From assembly GCF_023806085.1 (NCBI RefSeq), contig NZ_JAMSLX010000004.1, forward strand, positions 1-64,000: DNA of 64,000 nucleotides. The letters run 5' to 3'. This DNA is from Hephaestia sp. MAHUQ-44. GTDB taxonomy: Bacteria; Pseudomonadota; Alphaproteobacteria; Sphingomonadales; Sphingomonadaceae. The stretch's first letter is position 1. The number at the start of each line of letters is the position of its first letter. The translations under genes and the position numbers were made by a program. The notes under the pieces were generated by a model. That model searched no databases and had not been told where the DNA came from. It was given only the letters and a program-made list of their open reading frames with translations. Below, in pieces: positions 10,653-19,176 of this stretch.

Positions 10653-11795
10653 CTAGTTTGCGCCGCGCGATGACGACATCGGCGCGGGCTGTTGCGCCAC
10701 AACCATGCCGGCGCGCTCGGTATCGGTGGCGATCACGGCCCTGGCAACCGACTGGATGAGCTGCTGGCGCTCGCGCACCGGACGGCTGGTATCGCCGATC
10801 ATCACCGCGACGGTGTAGCGGCGGCCATCGGGCGCGGTGAGCACGCCGACATCGTTGAAGCCCGCGGTGCGGCGGCCGAAATCCTGGCCGGTGCCGGTCT
10901 TGTGGGCGATCGACCAGCCGCCGGGCAGGCTCGCGCGCAGCCGGGCGGCGCCGGTGCGCGTCTCCGACATCGTCTTGATCAGCCACTGCGTCGACGACGG
11001 CGAGAGCAATTCGCCCTTCACCAGCCGCGCGAGCGCATCGACGATCGCGTTGGCCGAGGCGCCGTCGATCGGATCGGCGACATAGGCGTCGAACGCCGCC
11101 GCGCGCGTCGCCGGCGACAGCGCGGCGCGCGCCTGCTGGAACGCGCCGGCGAGCGAGTAGCGCTGCTGCCAGGTCAGCCCCGCGGTGTGGCTTTGCAGCA
11201 GCCGTTCGCCGGGGCCGAAGCGGATCGCCCCCAATTGCTTGCGCGCGATCATCGCGCGCACCGCCTCGGGGCCGCCGACATAGCTCAGCAGGCGATCGTT
11301 GGCGGTGTTGTCGCTTGAGGTGATCGCGCGATACTGGAGATCGCGGACCGTGGTGCGGTAGCCGTTGTCGCCGACCAGCCCGGCGATCGGCTGATGGAAC
11401 AAGGTGAGATCGGCCTTGGTGACGGTGACCGGATCGTCGAGCGTGAGCCTGCCCTGATCGCGCAGGTCGAGCATCGTGATCGCGACCCACAGCTTGCTGA
11501 CGCTTTGCTGGGGCAGTTTGACCTCGCCGTTGCTCGAGACCGTCCAGCCCTGGTTGATGCTCTGGACGGCGATCCCGACCTTGCCGTCGAACTGGGTGCC
11601 GATCGCCTCGATCGCGGCGACCAGGGGTTGCGGCGCGGCGATCCGGACCGGGGCGGGCGGCACCGGGATTTTGACGGTGTAATTCGGTTGGGCGACATGG
11701 CCGACGCTGGCGATGGTCGCGCTGGTGCGATCGTCCGACCGGCAGCCCGCCAGCAGCACCAGCAGCGCAGCGGCAAGCACCGCCGGCTTCGTCAT
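10653..11795 (-). CDS. Class A beta-lactamase-like serine hydrolase, lipoprotein
   Basis: This is a penicillin-binding serine hydrolase of about 380 residues. The chosen start gives a compact lipoprotein signal, MTKPAVLAAALLVLLAGC, with the lipobox Cys at 18. Upstream in-frame starts (GTG 11834, ATG 11813) are possible but spoil the signal. Catalytic motifs are SVSK (SxxK), SDN in TSSDNTAND, and HKTGTG (KTG). This triad fits class A beta-lactamases. Whether it hydrolyses beta-lactams or only resembles such enzymes cannot be decided by reading. It should be exported and membrane-anchored. Confidence 0.82.
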   Translation of the reverse strand: MTKPAVLAAALLVLLAGCRSDDRTSATIASVGHVAQPNYTVKIPVPPAPVRIAAPQPLVAAIEAIGTQFDGKVGIAVQSINQGWTVSSNGEVKLPQQSVSKLWVAITMLDLRDQGRLTLDDPVTVTKADLTLFHQPIAGLVGDNGYRTTVRDLQYRAITSSDNTANDRLLSYVGGPEAVRAMIARKQLGAIRFGPGERLLQSHTAGLTWQQRYSLAGAFQQARAALSPATRAAAFDAYVADPIDGASANAIVDALARLVKGELLSPSSTQWLIKTMSETRTGAARLRASLPGGWSIAHKTGTGQDFGRRTAGFNDVGVLTAPDGRRYTVAVMIGDTSRPVRERQQLIQSVARAVIATDTERAGMVVAQQPAPMSSSRGAN

Positions 11796-11958
11796 CGTTA
11801 CGCTCTGGACCATTGCGTCATTGCGCCCCGCCACCCTTTACGGATGATTCATGCTGATATTGGCCATGGGACGATACAGTTTCCGTCTAAGCCTGCGATG
11901 AACGCGCCGATATACGCGGCGAGCCGTGCATATCGGGCGGTTGGCGCCGCCGCCGCCG

Positions 11959-13560
11959 CTACGGAACGAGCACCGTATCGACCGCCTTCGGCAGCGTTTC
12001 AGGGTAGTCGAGCGTGTAATGCAGCCCCCGGCTCTCGCGGCGATAGAGCGCCGAGCGGACGATCAGATCGGCGGTCTGGAGCAGGTTGCGCAGCTCGATC
12101 AGATCGGGCGTGACGCGGAAATGGCCGTAATAATCGGCGATCTCGTCGTTGAGCATCTTGATCCGGTGCGCCGCGCGTTCGAGCCGCTTGGTGGTGCGCA
12201 CGATGCCGACGTAATTCCACATGAAGCGTCGGATCTCGGTCCAGTTCTGCTTGATGACGACTTCCTCGTCCGAATCGGCGACGCGGCTTTCGTCCCACGG
12301 CCGGATCGCGGGCGGGGGGGGCAGATCGTCCCAATGCGCGGCGATGTGCTGGGCCGCCGCCTCGCCGAACACGAAGCATTCGAGCAGCGAATTGGAGGCG
12401 AGGCGGTTGGCGCCGTGCAATCCTGATTGCGTCACCTCGCCCGCCGCGTAGAGGCCGGGCAGATCGGTGCGGCCGTGGCGATCGATCACCACCCCGCCGC
12501 ACGTATAATGCTGCGCGGGCACCACGGGGATCGGATCGGTCGTCATGTCGATCCCCAGCCCGAGCAGCTTTTCGTGGATCGTCGGGAAATGCGCCTTCAC
12601 GAAATCAGGCCCGCGGTGGCTGATGTCGAGATGGACGTAATCGAGCCCGAGCCGCTTGATCTCATGGTCGATCGCGCGCGCCACGATGTCGCGCGGGGCG
12701 AGTTCGGCGCGCGAATCGAAATCGGGCATGAAGCGGTGGCCGCCGCCGGGCACGCCGGGGGGCAGCTTCAATTGCCCGCCTTCGCCGCGTACCGCCTCGG
12801 TAATCAGGAAATTCTTGACGTCGAGATTGTAGAGGCAGGTCGGGTGGAACTGCATCATCTCCATGTTCGAGATGCGGCAGCCCGCGCGCCACGCCATCGC
12901 AATCCCGTCGCCGGTCGCGCCGCGCGGTGCGGTGGAGAACAGATAGGTCCGCCCCGCGCCGCCGGTGGCGAGGATCGTCGCGTTGGCGGTGAAGGTTTCG
13001 ACATGGCCGGTGGCGCGGTTGACGGCATAGACGCCCCACACATTGCCCGCGCCCGAATAGCGTTCCTCGTGGCGGCTGGTGGCGAGATCGATCGCGACCC
13101 GATCGGGCACCAGGGTGATGTTGGGATGCGCTTCGGCCGCGCGCTGGAGCGCTTCCTGCACCGCCCAGCCGGTGGCGTCGTTGACATGGACGATGCGGCG
13201 GTGGCTGTGCCCGCCCTCGCGCGTCAGGTGCAGCGTCTCGCCCTCGGTGTTGAACGGCACCCCCAGCTCGACCAGCCGCTGGATCGCGCGGGGCGCGCCC
13301 TCGACCACGAATTCAACGATCGCGCGGTCGTTGAGCCCGGCGCCCGCGATCATCGTATCCTCGATATGGCTTTCGAACGTGTCGCCGGGTTCGAGCACCG
13401 CAGCGATCCCGCCTTGCGCCCAGGCGGTCGAGCCTTCGTTGAGCGCGCCCTTGGCGAGCACGGTCACCTTGAAGCGTTCGGCGAGGTTGAGCGCCGCGGT
13501 CAGCCCCGCTGCCCCCGAACCGATGATCAGAACGTCGCTTTTGTGCGGGCTAGCGTTCAT
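11959..13560 (-). CDS. nadB: L-aspartate oxidase
   Basis: This 533-residue FAD enzyme oxidises L-aspartate to iminoaspartate, the first step of de novo NAD synthesis. The N-terminal FAD motif is IIGSGAAGLTAALNLAE. The family block ALNEGSTAWAQGGIAAVL, the active-site region HHRIVH-like SHRRIVHVNDATG, and the C-terminal helical succinate-dehydrogenase-like domain are all present. nadA and nadC are not in the window. The start follows AGGTCCAGGA and the second copy of the leader-like module. Confidence 0.96.
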   Translation of the reverse strand: MNASPHKSDVLIIGSGAAGLTAALNLAERFKVTVLAKGALNEGSTAWAQGGIAAVLEPGDTFESHIEDTMIAGAGLNDRAIVEFVVEGAPRAIQRLVELGVPFNTEGETLHLTREGGHSHRRIVHVNDATGWAVQEALQRAAEAHPNITLVPDRVAIDLATSRHEERYSGAGNVWGVYAVNRATGHVETFTANATILATGGAGRTYLFSTAPRGATGDGIAMAWRAGCRISNMEMMQFHPTCLYNLDVKNFLITEAVRGEGGQLKLPPGVPGGGHRFMPDFDSRAELAPRDIVARAIDHEIKRLGLDYVHLDISHRGPDFVKAHFPTIHEKLLGLGIDMTTDPIPVVPAQHYTCGGVVIDRHGRTDLPGLYAAGEVTQSGLHGANRLASNSLLECFVFGEAAAQHIAAHWDDLPPPPAIRPWDESRVADSDEEVVIKQNWTEIRRFMWNYVGIVRTTKRLERAAHRIKMLNDEIADYYGHFRVTPDLIELRNLLQTADLIVRSALYRRESRGLHYTLDYPETLPKAVDTVLVP

Positions 13561-13594
13561 TCCTGGACCTCCGGTCGGGCCGCGCGGGCGCGGG

Positions 13595-13731
13595 CTAAGT
13601 TGACAAAGTTGACGGTGTGGAAGGGGTGCCTCGTCGCCCGATCAAGGCCCGTGCGGTGAACCGGAGCATGGAATCGGAGACGCAGCGTGCCCATTGCATC
13701 GTCCCTGCCACACATTGCCCCGTGTAGGACA
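13595..13731 (-). promoter_or_regulatory. Leader-like module shared with rsmB (copy 2)
   Basis: On the reverse strand this begins TGTCCTACA, contains TGTGTGGCAGG, and ends CCGTCAACTTTGTCAACTTAG about 35 bases before the nadB start. It matches 715-859 in block order, spacing and position relative to a start codon. The two downstream genes are unrelated, so the similarity is not due to gene duplication. Confidence 0.5.
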
Positions 13732-13812
13732 GCCCGCGGTCTCGTCATGCCCGATTGATTCCGGCAGCCCCGTGGCGCGGCGTCATAGACCGCGGTGTTT
13801 GTGGGGTCTTGG

Positions 13813-13833
13813 ACCCCGGAACCAGTCCGGGGT
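13813..13833. repeat. Short REP-like hairpin, family D
   Basis: ACCCCGGA and TCCGGGGT form an 8-base stem, followed by GACGGGG. Similar hairpins with a GACGG tail occur at 31430-31447 and 60096-60174. Confidence 0.6.
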
Positions 13834-13845
13834 GACGGGGCGGCG

Positions 13846-15306
13846 TTACGCAAGCTCGCTTGGTTGCGTCGTCCAGCCGAGCTGGGGAATGGCGATCGAG
13901 CGGCGGCCCGACAAATCCTCGCGCGGGACGATGACGTCGCGGCTTTCCATATAAGCGAGCACGCGGCGCGCGCGGCCCAGCGAACTGGTGCCATAGGTTT
14001 CGGCGATCACCTCGTCGCTCGGGCAGGGGGCACCGTCGCGGGCGGTGCGCGCGATCAGCAGGAACACGCCGAGCATGTCGTCGGGAAGGTCGCGTGCGAC
14101 CGCCAGCGCCGGGGCCCAATCGTCGTCGAGCGACTCGAAAATGCCTGCGCGCGCGGCCGCGAGCCGCCGTGCGAAGCCCGGCAGATCGAGCGGCGGGCGG
14201 CGGATGCCCATCATCCGGCAGCGGACCTGAAAATCCTGGAACAGCGCGGCGATGGGGCGTGTCGCGGCCTCGGCCTCGGCGACGATCGCGCGCAGCACGG
14301 TGACGACGACGGGTTCGTGATCCTGCGGTTCTTCGTCATCGGCTGCGGCCTCGGGTGGCGGCGCGGGACGCGCCAGTTCGGCGAGCAACTGGTTGGCGCT
14401 CGGCGGCGGTGGCGGCGGCAGGGGCAACGCCAGCGCGACGGGCGCGGGGTCTTCGAGATCGGCGAGCAGGAATTCGCGCATGTCGTCGGCGGGGGCCTGC
14501 GGCAGCGGCGTCAGCGACGGGCTCGAACTGCGCGCCGCGGTTTCGACCGCGCCGATCCGGACCGTGATCGAGCGGCGCGCGATCGCGGGGCCGAGCCCGA
14601 GAAAGCTGCCGCGCTGCAGATCGCGGATCGCCTCGGCCTGACGGCGCTCCATGCCGAGCAGATCGGCGGCGCGCGCCATATCGATATCGAGAAAGGTGCG
14701 CCCCATCAGGAAGTTCGACGCTTCGGCGGCGACGTTCTTCGACAATTTGGCGAGCCGCTGGGTCGCGATGACCCCGGCGAGGCCGCGCTTGCGCCCGCGC
14801 GACATCAGGTTCGCCATCGCCGCCAGCGAGCCGCGCCGCGCATCCTCGCTGACCTCGGCGGCGCCCGACGGCGCGAACAATTGCGCTTCGTCGACGATGA
14901 CCAGCGCGGGATACCAATGGTCGCGCGGGGCATCGAACAGCCCGGCGAGGAAGGCGGCGGCGCAGCGCATCTGGCTGTCGATCTCCAGCCCTTCGAGGCT
15001 GAGTACCACCGAGGTGCGATGCTCGCGGCAGCGGCCGGCGAAGCGCGTGATCTCGGTGGCCGAATAATCGACCGCCTCGATCGCGACATGATCGTAATGA
15101 TCGGCGAGGGTGACGAAATCGCCCTCGGGATCGATCACGATCTGCTGGACCTCGCCCGCGCTCTTTTCGAGCAGGCGGCGCAGCAGATGCGATTTCCCCG
15201 AGCCCGAATTGCCCTGCACGAGGAGGCGCGTCGCGAGTAATTCCTCGAGATCGATAGCGACCGTGCGGCCGGTATCGTCCAAACCCATGTCTACGCGAAA
15301 CGTCAT
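13846..15306 (-). CDS. HerA-like / DUF87 ATP-binding protein
   Basis: This is a 486-residue P-loop ATPase of the FtsK-HerA superfamily. Walker A is GNSGSGKS (residues 32-39), and Walker B is ALVIVDEAQLF, followed by the sensor region GVIATQRLAKLSKNVAAEASN. The C-terminal part (about 290-486) is Pro/Ala-rich and then helical. HerA-type enzymes translocate DNA with a NurA nuclease, but no nurA lies nearby. The ATG at 15306 is preferred to the frame-opening start 39 bases upstream because homology begins at MTFRVDMGLD. The function is uncertain. Confidence 0.75.
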   Translation of the reverse strand: MTFRVDMGLDDTGRTVAIDLEELLATRLLVQGNSGSGKSHLLRRLLEKSAGEVQQIVIDPEGDFVTLADHYDHVAIEAVDYSATEITRFAGRCREHRTSVVLSLEGLEIDSQMRCAAAFLAGLFDAPRDHWYPALVIVDEAQLFAPSGAAEVSEDARRGSLAAMANLMSRGRKRGLAGVIATQRLAKLSKNVAAEASNFLMGRTFLDIDMARAADLLGMERRQAEAIRDLQRGSFLGLGPAIARRSITVRIGAVETAARSSSPSLTPLPQAPADDMREFLLADLEDPAPVALALPLPPPPPPSANQLLAELARPAPPPEAAADDEEPQDHEPVVVTVLRAIVAEAEAATRPIAALFQDFQVRCRMMGIRRPPLDLPGFARRLAAARAGIFESLDDDWAPALAVARDLPDDMLGVFLLIARTARDGAPCPSDEVIAETYGTSSLGRARRVLAYMESRDVIVPREDLSGRRSIAIPQLGWTTQPSELA

Positions 15307-15406
15307 TGCCCGGCCCGCATGGCGCAAGCCGACGCCGCGAAGCAAGGTGCAATGCGCCGACGGCGGGAAAATGGGGCGGGGAGCGGGCCGGGACGGGGCC
15401 TGAACT

Positions 15407-16330
15407 TTACCCGTTCGCCGCGCGCGTCAGGCTGAGGAACACGTCCTCGAGATCGGCTTCGCGCGTCGAGACGTCGACGATGCCATAACCTTGCGCCCGG
15501 ACCGCCGCGAGCACGTCGCCGGCATTGGCCTTGTCCTTGGCATAGGTGATCGCGAACATCCGGTCGCCCTTGCGTTCGATCCGCTCGAAACCGGTATTGA
15601 CGGGCACGGCGGCGATGTCGCGATCGACCGTGATCTCGACGAGCTTTTCCTTGGTCATGCCGATCAGCGTGTGGGTCGGCTCGTTGGCGATCAGCACGCC
15701 GTGGTTGATGATCGCGATCCGATCGCAGAGTTCCTGCGCTTCTTCGAGATAATGCGTCGTCAGCACCACCGTGACCCCGGCCCGGTTGAGCGCGCGGACA
15801 TAGCTCCACAATTGCTGGCGCAATTCGATGTCGACGCCCGCGGTGGGCTCGTCGAGGACCAGCACCGGAGGCGCGTGGACCATTGCCTTGGCGACCATCA
15901 GCCGGCGCTTCATCCCGCCCGAGAGCGTGCGCGCATAGGCATGGGCCTTGTCGTCGAGATGAACCGCGCGCAGCAATTCCATCGAGCGCCGCTTCGCCTT
16001 GGGCACGCCGTAGAGCCCGGCCTGGATTTCGAGCGTTTCGAAGGGCGTGAAGAAGGGGTCGAACAGGATTTCCTGATTGACGATCCCGATCGAGACCTTG
16101 GCGTTGCGCGGGTGCGCATCGATGTCGAAGCCCCAGATCGCGGCGGTGCCGCTGGTTTTGTTGACCAGCCCGGCGAGGATGTTGATCAGCGTCGACTTGC
16201 CCGCGCCGTTGGGGCCGAGCAGCCCGAAGATCGAGCCGCGCGGCACCTCGAACGAGACGTTGTCGAGGGCGCGCTTGCCGCCTTGGTAGGTCTTGGCGAG
16301 GCTGTTGATGGTGATCGCGGCTTCGGTCAT
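15407..16330 (-). CDS. ABC-2 type transporter ATP-binding protein
   Basis: This 307-residue ATPase has Walker [10 protein letters not shown] (39-47), the signature [15 protein letters not shown], and Walker [15 protein letters not shown]-terminal extension (about 225-307, with LEDVFLSLT) is typical of ABC-2 exporters of the CcmA/DrrA/YadG class. The partner permease is not adjacent: downstream lies the HerA-like gene on the same strand. The ATG at 16330 is chosen because homology begins at [18 protein letters not shown]; the open frame extends 135 bases further upstream without homology. Confidence 0.88.
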   Translation of the reverse strand: MTEAAITINSLAKTYQGGKRALDNVSFEVPRGSIFGLLGPNGAGKSTLINILAGLVNKTSGTAAIWGFDIDAHPRNAKVSIGIVNQEILFDPFFTPFETLEIQAGLYGVPKAKRRSMELLRAVHLDDKAHAYARTLSGGMKRRLMVAKAMVHAPPVLVLDEPTAGVDIELRQQLWSYVRALNRAGVTVVLTTHYLEEAQELCDRIAIINHGVLIANEPTHTLIGMTKEKLVEITVDRDIAAVPVNTGFERIERKGDRMFAITYAKDKANAGDVLAAVRAQGYGIVDVSTREADLEDVFLSLTRAANG

Positions 16331-16421
16331 GGCCGCCGCCTCTACGGCGCGCGCGGGCCATCGCCAAGCCTCATCGTTTGACGATTGCCCCCCGGATTGC
16401 CGCTTGCTATCGGCCATTGTC

Positions 16422-16667
16422 ATGATCCCGCCGCCCGAACTGATCCGAGTCACGCATCGCCGCATCGCTTGCGACGGCAGCGGTGACGGTATTCCCGGCG
16501 CGCTCGGCCATCCGCGCGTGTTCCTTGAAATCGACGAGCATGGCTATGTCGATTGCGGCTATTGCGACCGGCGTTTCGTGCTTGTCGGCGGCCCGGCGGA
16601 CGGTGCCGATCATGCGCAATTGCCCGATATCGCGGCCGGCGCGAGCCCGTCTGGCGACGGAAGCTAA
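16422..16667 (+). CDS. Zinc-finger (CHCC type) protein, NDUFS6-like
   Basis: This 81-residue protein matches the zf-CHCC family: RRIACDG, then [10 protein letters not shown], then the knuckle CGYCDRRF. The Cys-His-Cys-Cys set could bind one zinc. The eukaryotic relative NDUFS6 is a complex I subunit. In alphaproteobacteria small stand-alone members are common, and a role in respiratory complexes is inferred only. It is divergent from the ABC ATPase, and tldD starts 20 bases downstream. Confidence 0.85.
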   Translation: MIPPPELIRVTHRRIACDGSGDGIPGALGHPRVFLEIDEHGYVDCGYCDRRFVLVGGPADGADHAQLPDIAAGASPSGDGS

Positions 16668-16686
16668 AAGCCCTATATCGGCGCGC

Positions 16687-18114
16687 ATGACGATGTCCGC
16701 CGATCCACGCAGCTTTCTTTACGGCCAGGGGCTCGACCCCGACGCCGCGATTCGCCTCACCGCGCAGGCGCTCGCGCGTGCCGATGATGGCGAACTGTAT
16801 CTCCAATATCGCAAGTCCGAGGCGTTCGGGTTCGACGACGGACGGCTCAAGACCGCGAGCTACGACACGCATTCGGGTTTCGGCCTGCGCGCGGTGGCGG
16901 GCGAGACGACCGCTTTCGCGCATGCCAATGAGCTGTCGAGCGCCGCGATCCTGCGCGCGGGCGAGACGATGGCGCTGATCGATCCCTCGGCGCAGACGCG
17001 GGGCAGCGCGCCGCAGCGGACCAACCGGCATCTCTATACCGATGCCGATCCGATCGACCTCGTGCCGTTCGCCGACAAGGTCGATCTGTGCCTGACCGTC
17101 GATGCCGCGGCGCGCGCGCGCGACCCCCGTGTCGCGCAGGTCTCGGTGGGGTTGTCGGGCTCGTGGAGCGTGGTCGAGATCGTGCGCGCCGACGGTTTCG
17201 TCGCCACCGATATCCGGCCGCTGGTACGGCTCAACGTGGCGATCACGGTCGAGGCCGATGGGCGGCGCGAAACCGGCAGCTTCGGGATCGGCGGGCGCTA
17301 TCTGTACGATTCGCTGATGGGCGAAGGCGTGTGGAACCGCGCGATCGACGAAGCGCTGGCCCAGGCGCTGGTCAACCTCGACTCGGTCGATGCGCCCGCG
17401 GGCGAGATGACGGTGCTGCTCGGCCCGGGCTGGCCCGGCGTGCTGCTCCACGAGGCGGTGGGGCACGGGCTCGAGGGCGATTTCAACCGCAAGGGCACCA
17501 GCGCCTTTTCGGGCCGGATCGGCGAGCGCGTCGCGGCGCCGGGGGTGAGCGTGATCGACGACGGTACGCTGCGCGACCGGCGCGGCAGCCTGACGATCGA
17601 CGACGAGGGCACGCCGACGCAGCGCAATGTGCTGATCGAGGACGGCATCCTCAAAGGCTATATGCACGATCGGCTCAACGCGCGGCTGATGGGGGTGGCG
17701 CCCACCGGCAACGGCCGGCGTGAATCGTTCGAGCACGCGCCGATGCCGCGGATGACCAACACCTTCATGCCCGCCGGCAGTGACGATCCGGCCGAGCTGA
17801 TGGGCCGGGTCAGGAACGGCATCTACGCCAAGACATTCGGCGGCGGGCAGGTCGATATCGTCTCGGGCAAGTTCGTCTTCTCGTGCACCGAGGCGTACAA
17901 GATCGAGAACGGCAGGCTCGGGGCGCCGATCAAGGGCGCGACACTGATCGGCGACGGGCCGACGGTGCTCACCCGCGTGACCGGGATCGGCAATGATTTC
18001 GCGCTCGACGAAGGCGTCGGCACCTGCGGCAAGGGCGGGCAGGGCGTGCCCGCCGGGGTCGGCCAGCCGACCCTGCTCGTCGACGGGCTGACGGTGGGCG
18101 GGCGCGCGGTCTGA
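16687..18114 (+). CDS. tldD: TldD metalloprotease
   Basis: This 475-residue TldD/PmbA-family protease has the family metal motif HEAVGHGLEGDFNRKG and the downstream cysteine region (SGKFVFSCTEAYKIENG, GTCGKGGQG). TldD acts with TldE (PmbA) to degrade peptides and, in E. coli, to mature microcin B17 and turn over the CcdA antitoxin. No tldE/pmbA lies in this window. The start is ATGACGATG, so 16687 or 16693 are both possible. The length is normal. Confidence 0.96.
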   Translation: MTMSADPRSFLYGQGLDPDAAIRLTAQALARADDGELYLQYRKSEAFGFDDGRLKTASYDTHSGFGLRAVAGETTAFAHANELSSAAILRAGETMALIDPSAQTRGSAPQRTNRHLYTDADPIDLVPFADKVDLCLTVDAAARARDPRVAQVSVGLSGSWSVVEIVRADGFVATDIRPLVRLNVAITVEADGRRETGSFGIGGRYLYDSLMGEGVWNRAIDEALAQALVNLDSVDAPAGEMTVLLGPGWPGVLLHEAVGHGLEGDFNRKGTSAFSGRIGERVAAPGVSVIDDGTLRDRRGSLTIDDEGTPTQRNVLIEDGILKGYMHDRLNARLMGVAPTGNGRRESFEHAPMPRMTNTFMPAGSDDPAELMGRVRNGIYAKTFGGGQVDIVSGKFVFSCTEAYKIENGRLGAPIKGATLIGDGPTVLTRVTGIGNDFALDEGVGTCGKGGQGVPAGVGQPTLLVDGLTVGGRAV

Positions 18115-18278
18115 GGCGCGGGAAGGCGCCGCGGCCGGCGGCGCGCCGCGGGTTGGCGGCACCGATGTTTTCGGGGTTTGACAGAGCGATCCGGCCGCCG
18201 CATCATGCCACGATGACCGCGCCGATCGCCTTTGTACGCTATCGCCACCATTCCGGGCAGCTCGCCGCGCGCGCCTGA

Positions 18279-18312
18279 CCCGGACTTCTTCAATTCCATC
18301 ACGAAGTCTGGG
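18279..18312. other. Imperfect hairpin downstream of tldD
   Basis: CCCGGACTTC and GAAGTCTGGG pair at 9 of 10 positions across a 14-base loop. No T-run follows. The 260-base gap between tldD and rnk holds this hairpin, a GC-rich palindromic patch just after tldD, and the palindrome at 18336-18349. I see no gene in it. Confidence 0.45.
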
Positions 18313-18335
18313 TCCGATCGCCGTAATCGTGCGTG

Positions 18336-18349
18336 TTGGACGCGTCCAA
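18336..18349. promoter_or_regulatory. Perfect 14-base palindrome upstream of rnk
   Basis: TTGGACGCGTCCAA is a perfect dyad 25 bases before the rnk start, a plausible operator position. The cognate regulator is unknown. Confidence 0.35.
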
Positions 18350-18374
18350 ATCTTCATCTTCCGGGATCATAGTC

Positions 18375-18782
18375 ATGACGACGAATGCGAACTCAAGGCC
18401 ACCGCTGCACCTTATCGACGAGGAAGCCGATCGACTCGCCGGCCTCGCGCTTCGGATCGAGCACAGCCAGCCCGCGGTCTCGGAGATGCTGCTCGACGAA
18501 ATCGATCGCGCCGAGATCCACACCGCCGACACGCTGCCCGCGAACACCGTGGCGATGAATTGCCGCGTGACCTTTGTCGACGAGGGCAGCGGCAGCCGCC
18601 GCGAGGTCCAGCTCGTCTATCCCGAACATGCGGATATCGCGAATGGACGGGTGTCGATCCTGACCCCGGTGGGCGCGGGGCTGATCGGGCTTTCCGAAGG
18701 CCAGACGATCACCTGGCCCGATCGCGACGGCCACGAACGCCGCCTCAAGATCGAGCAGGTCCGCCCCGCGCCGGCCGAGTAA
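18375..18782 (+). CDS. rnk: Nucleoside diphosphate kinase regulator (Rnk, GreA/GreB family)
   Basis: This 135-residue protein has a short N-terminal helical part (about 1-50, with LIDEEADRLAGLAL) and a C-terminal GreA/GreB-like FKBP-fold domain (about 55-130, with VQLVYPEHADI, ISILTPVGAGLIGLSEGQ-type residues and IEQV). Rnk binds RNA polymerase and affects NTP pools in gammaproteobacteria. It lacks the long coiled coil of GreA, so no transcript cleavage is expected. Its stop overlaps the next start (TAATG). Confidence 0.9.
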   Translation: MTTNANSRPPLHLIDEEADRLAGLALRIEHSQPAVSEMLLDEIDRAEIHTADTLPANTVAMNCRVTFVDEGSGSRREVQLVYPEHADIANGRVSILTPVGAGLIGLSEGQTITWPDRDGHERRLKIEQVRPAPAE

Positions 18783-19003
18783 TGGAAGAAGCGCTGGCGC
18801 ATTATCGCTGCGCCAGCGACGACGGCACCTATGTGACCGTCGTCGACTATCGCCATGTCGCGATCGAGACGGGCCCGGCGGGCGTGCGCTACCGGCCGGG
18901 CGCGCGGCGGCTTGCGCTCACGACCGGCGAGGCGGTGCGCTATATCGACGCGCGGACGTTCGAGATCGTCGCCAGCGGTGAGCTGATCCGTCGGCTCGAT
19001 TGA
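18782..19003 (+). CDS. Small hypothetical protein, coupled to rnk
   Basis: This 73-residue protein is not recognised. It begins MEEALAHYRCASDDGTYVTV and is rich in short beta-like segments with many Arg. It has no signal peptide or membrane helix. The ATG overlaps the rnk stop codon, which implies translational coupling, and the codon use matches its neighbours. It may work with Rnk, but nothing in the sequence shows how. Confidence 0.7.
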   Translation: MEEALAHYRCASDDGTYVTVVDYRHVAIETGPAGVRYRPGARRLALTTGEAVRYIDARTFEIVASGELIRRLD

Positions 19004-19073
19004 CGGGGATTATTCCCCCTTCAGGGGAAAAGCTCCAAGGCATCGTACCGTAAATCGGCATCGCCGCCCAAAG

Positions 19074-19154
19074 TCCGTTCGTGCTGAGCTTGTCGTAGCA
19101 CCGTCCTTCTGGAGCGTGGAAAGAACGGCCCTTCGACAGGCTCAGGGCGAACGG
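19074..19154. repeat. REP-like palindrome, family A, full two-arm copy
   Basis: The left arm CCGTTCGTGCTGAGCTTGTC and the right arm CGACAGGCTCAGGGCGAACGG face each other around AAAGAACGGCCC. The element sits between the convergent 18.8 kb gene and the DUF1971 gene, where it could act as a bidirectional transcript end. Confidence 0.8.
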
Positions 19155-19176
19155 TTCGGCTGTGGCGCTCTTTGCC

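Noticed and set aside
8007..10673. 888-codon forward open frame opposite polA
   Set aside because: polA has every expected motif on the reverse strand; the forward translation is low-complexity Arg/Asp/His-rich and has no motif.
15407..16465. Longer N-terminus for the ABC-2 ATPase
   Set aside because: The extra 45 residues overlap the promoter and start of the divergent zinc-finger gene and have no similarity to ABC proteins.
19013..19029. Possible terminator after the small gene coupled to rnk
   Set aside because: TTCCCC/GGGGAA makes only a 6-base stem with no T-run on the forward strand; too weak to annotate.
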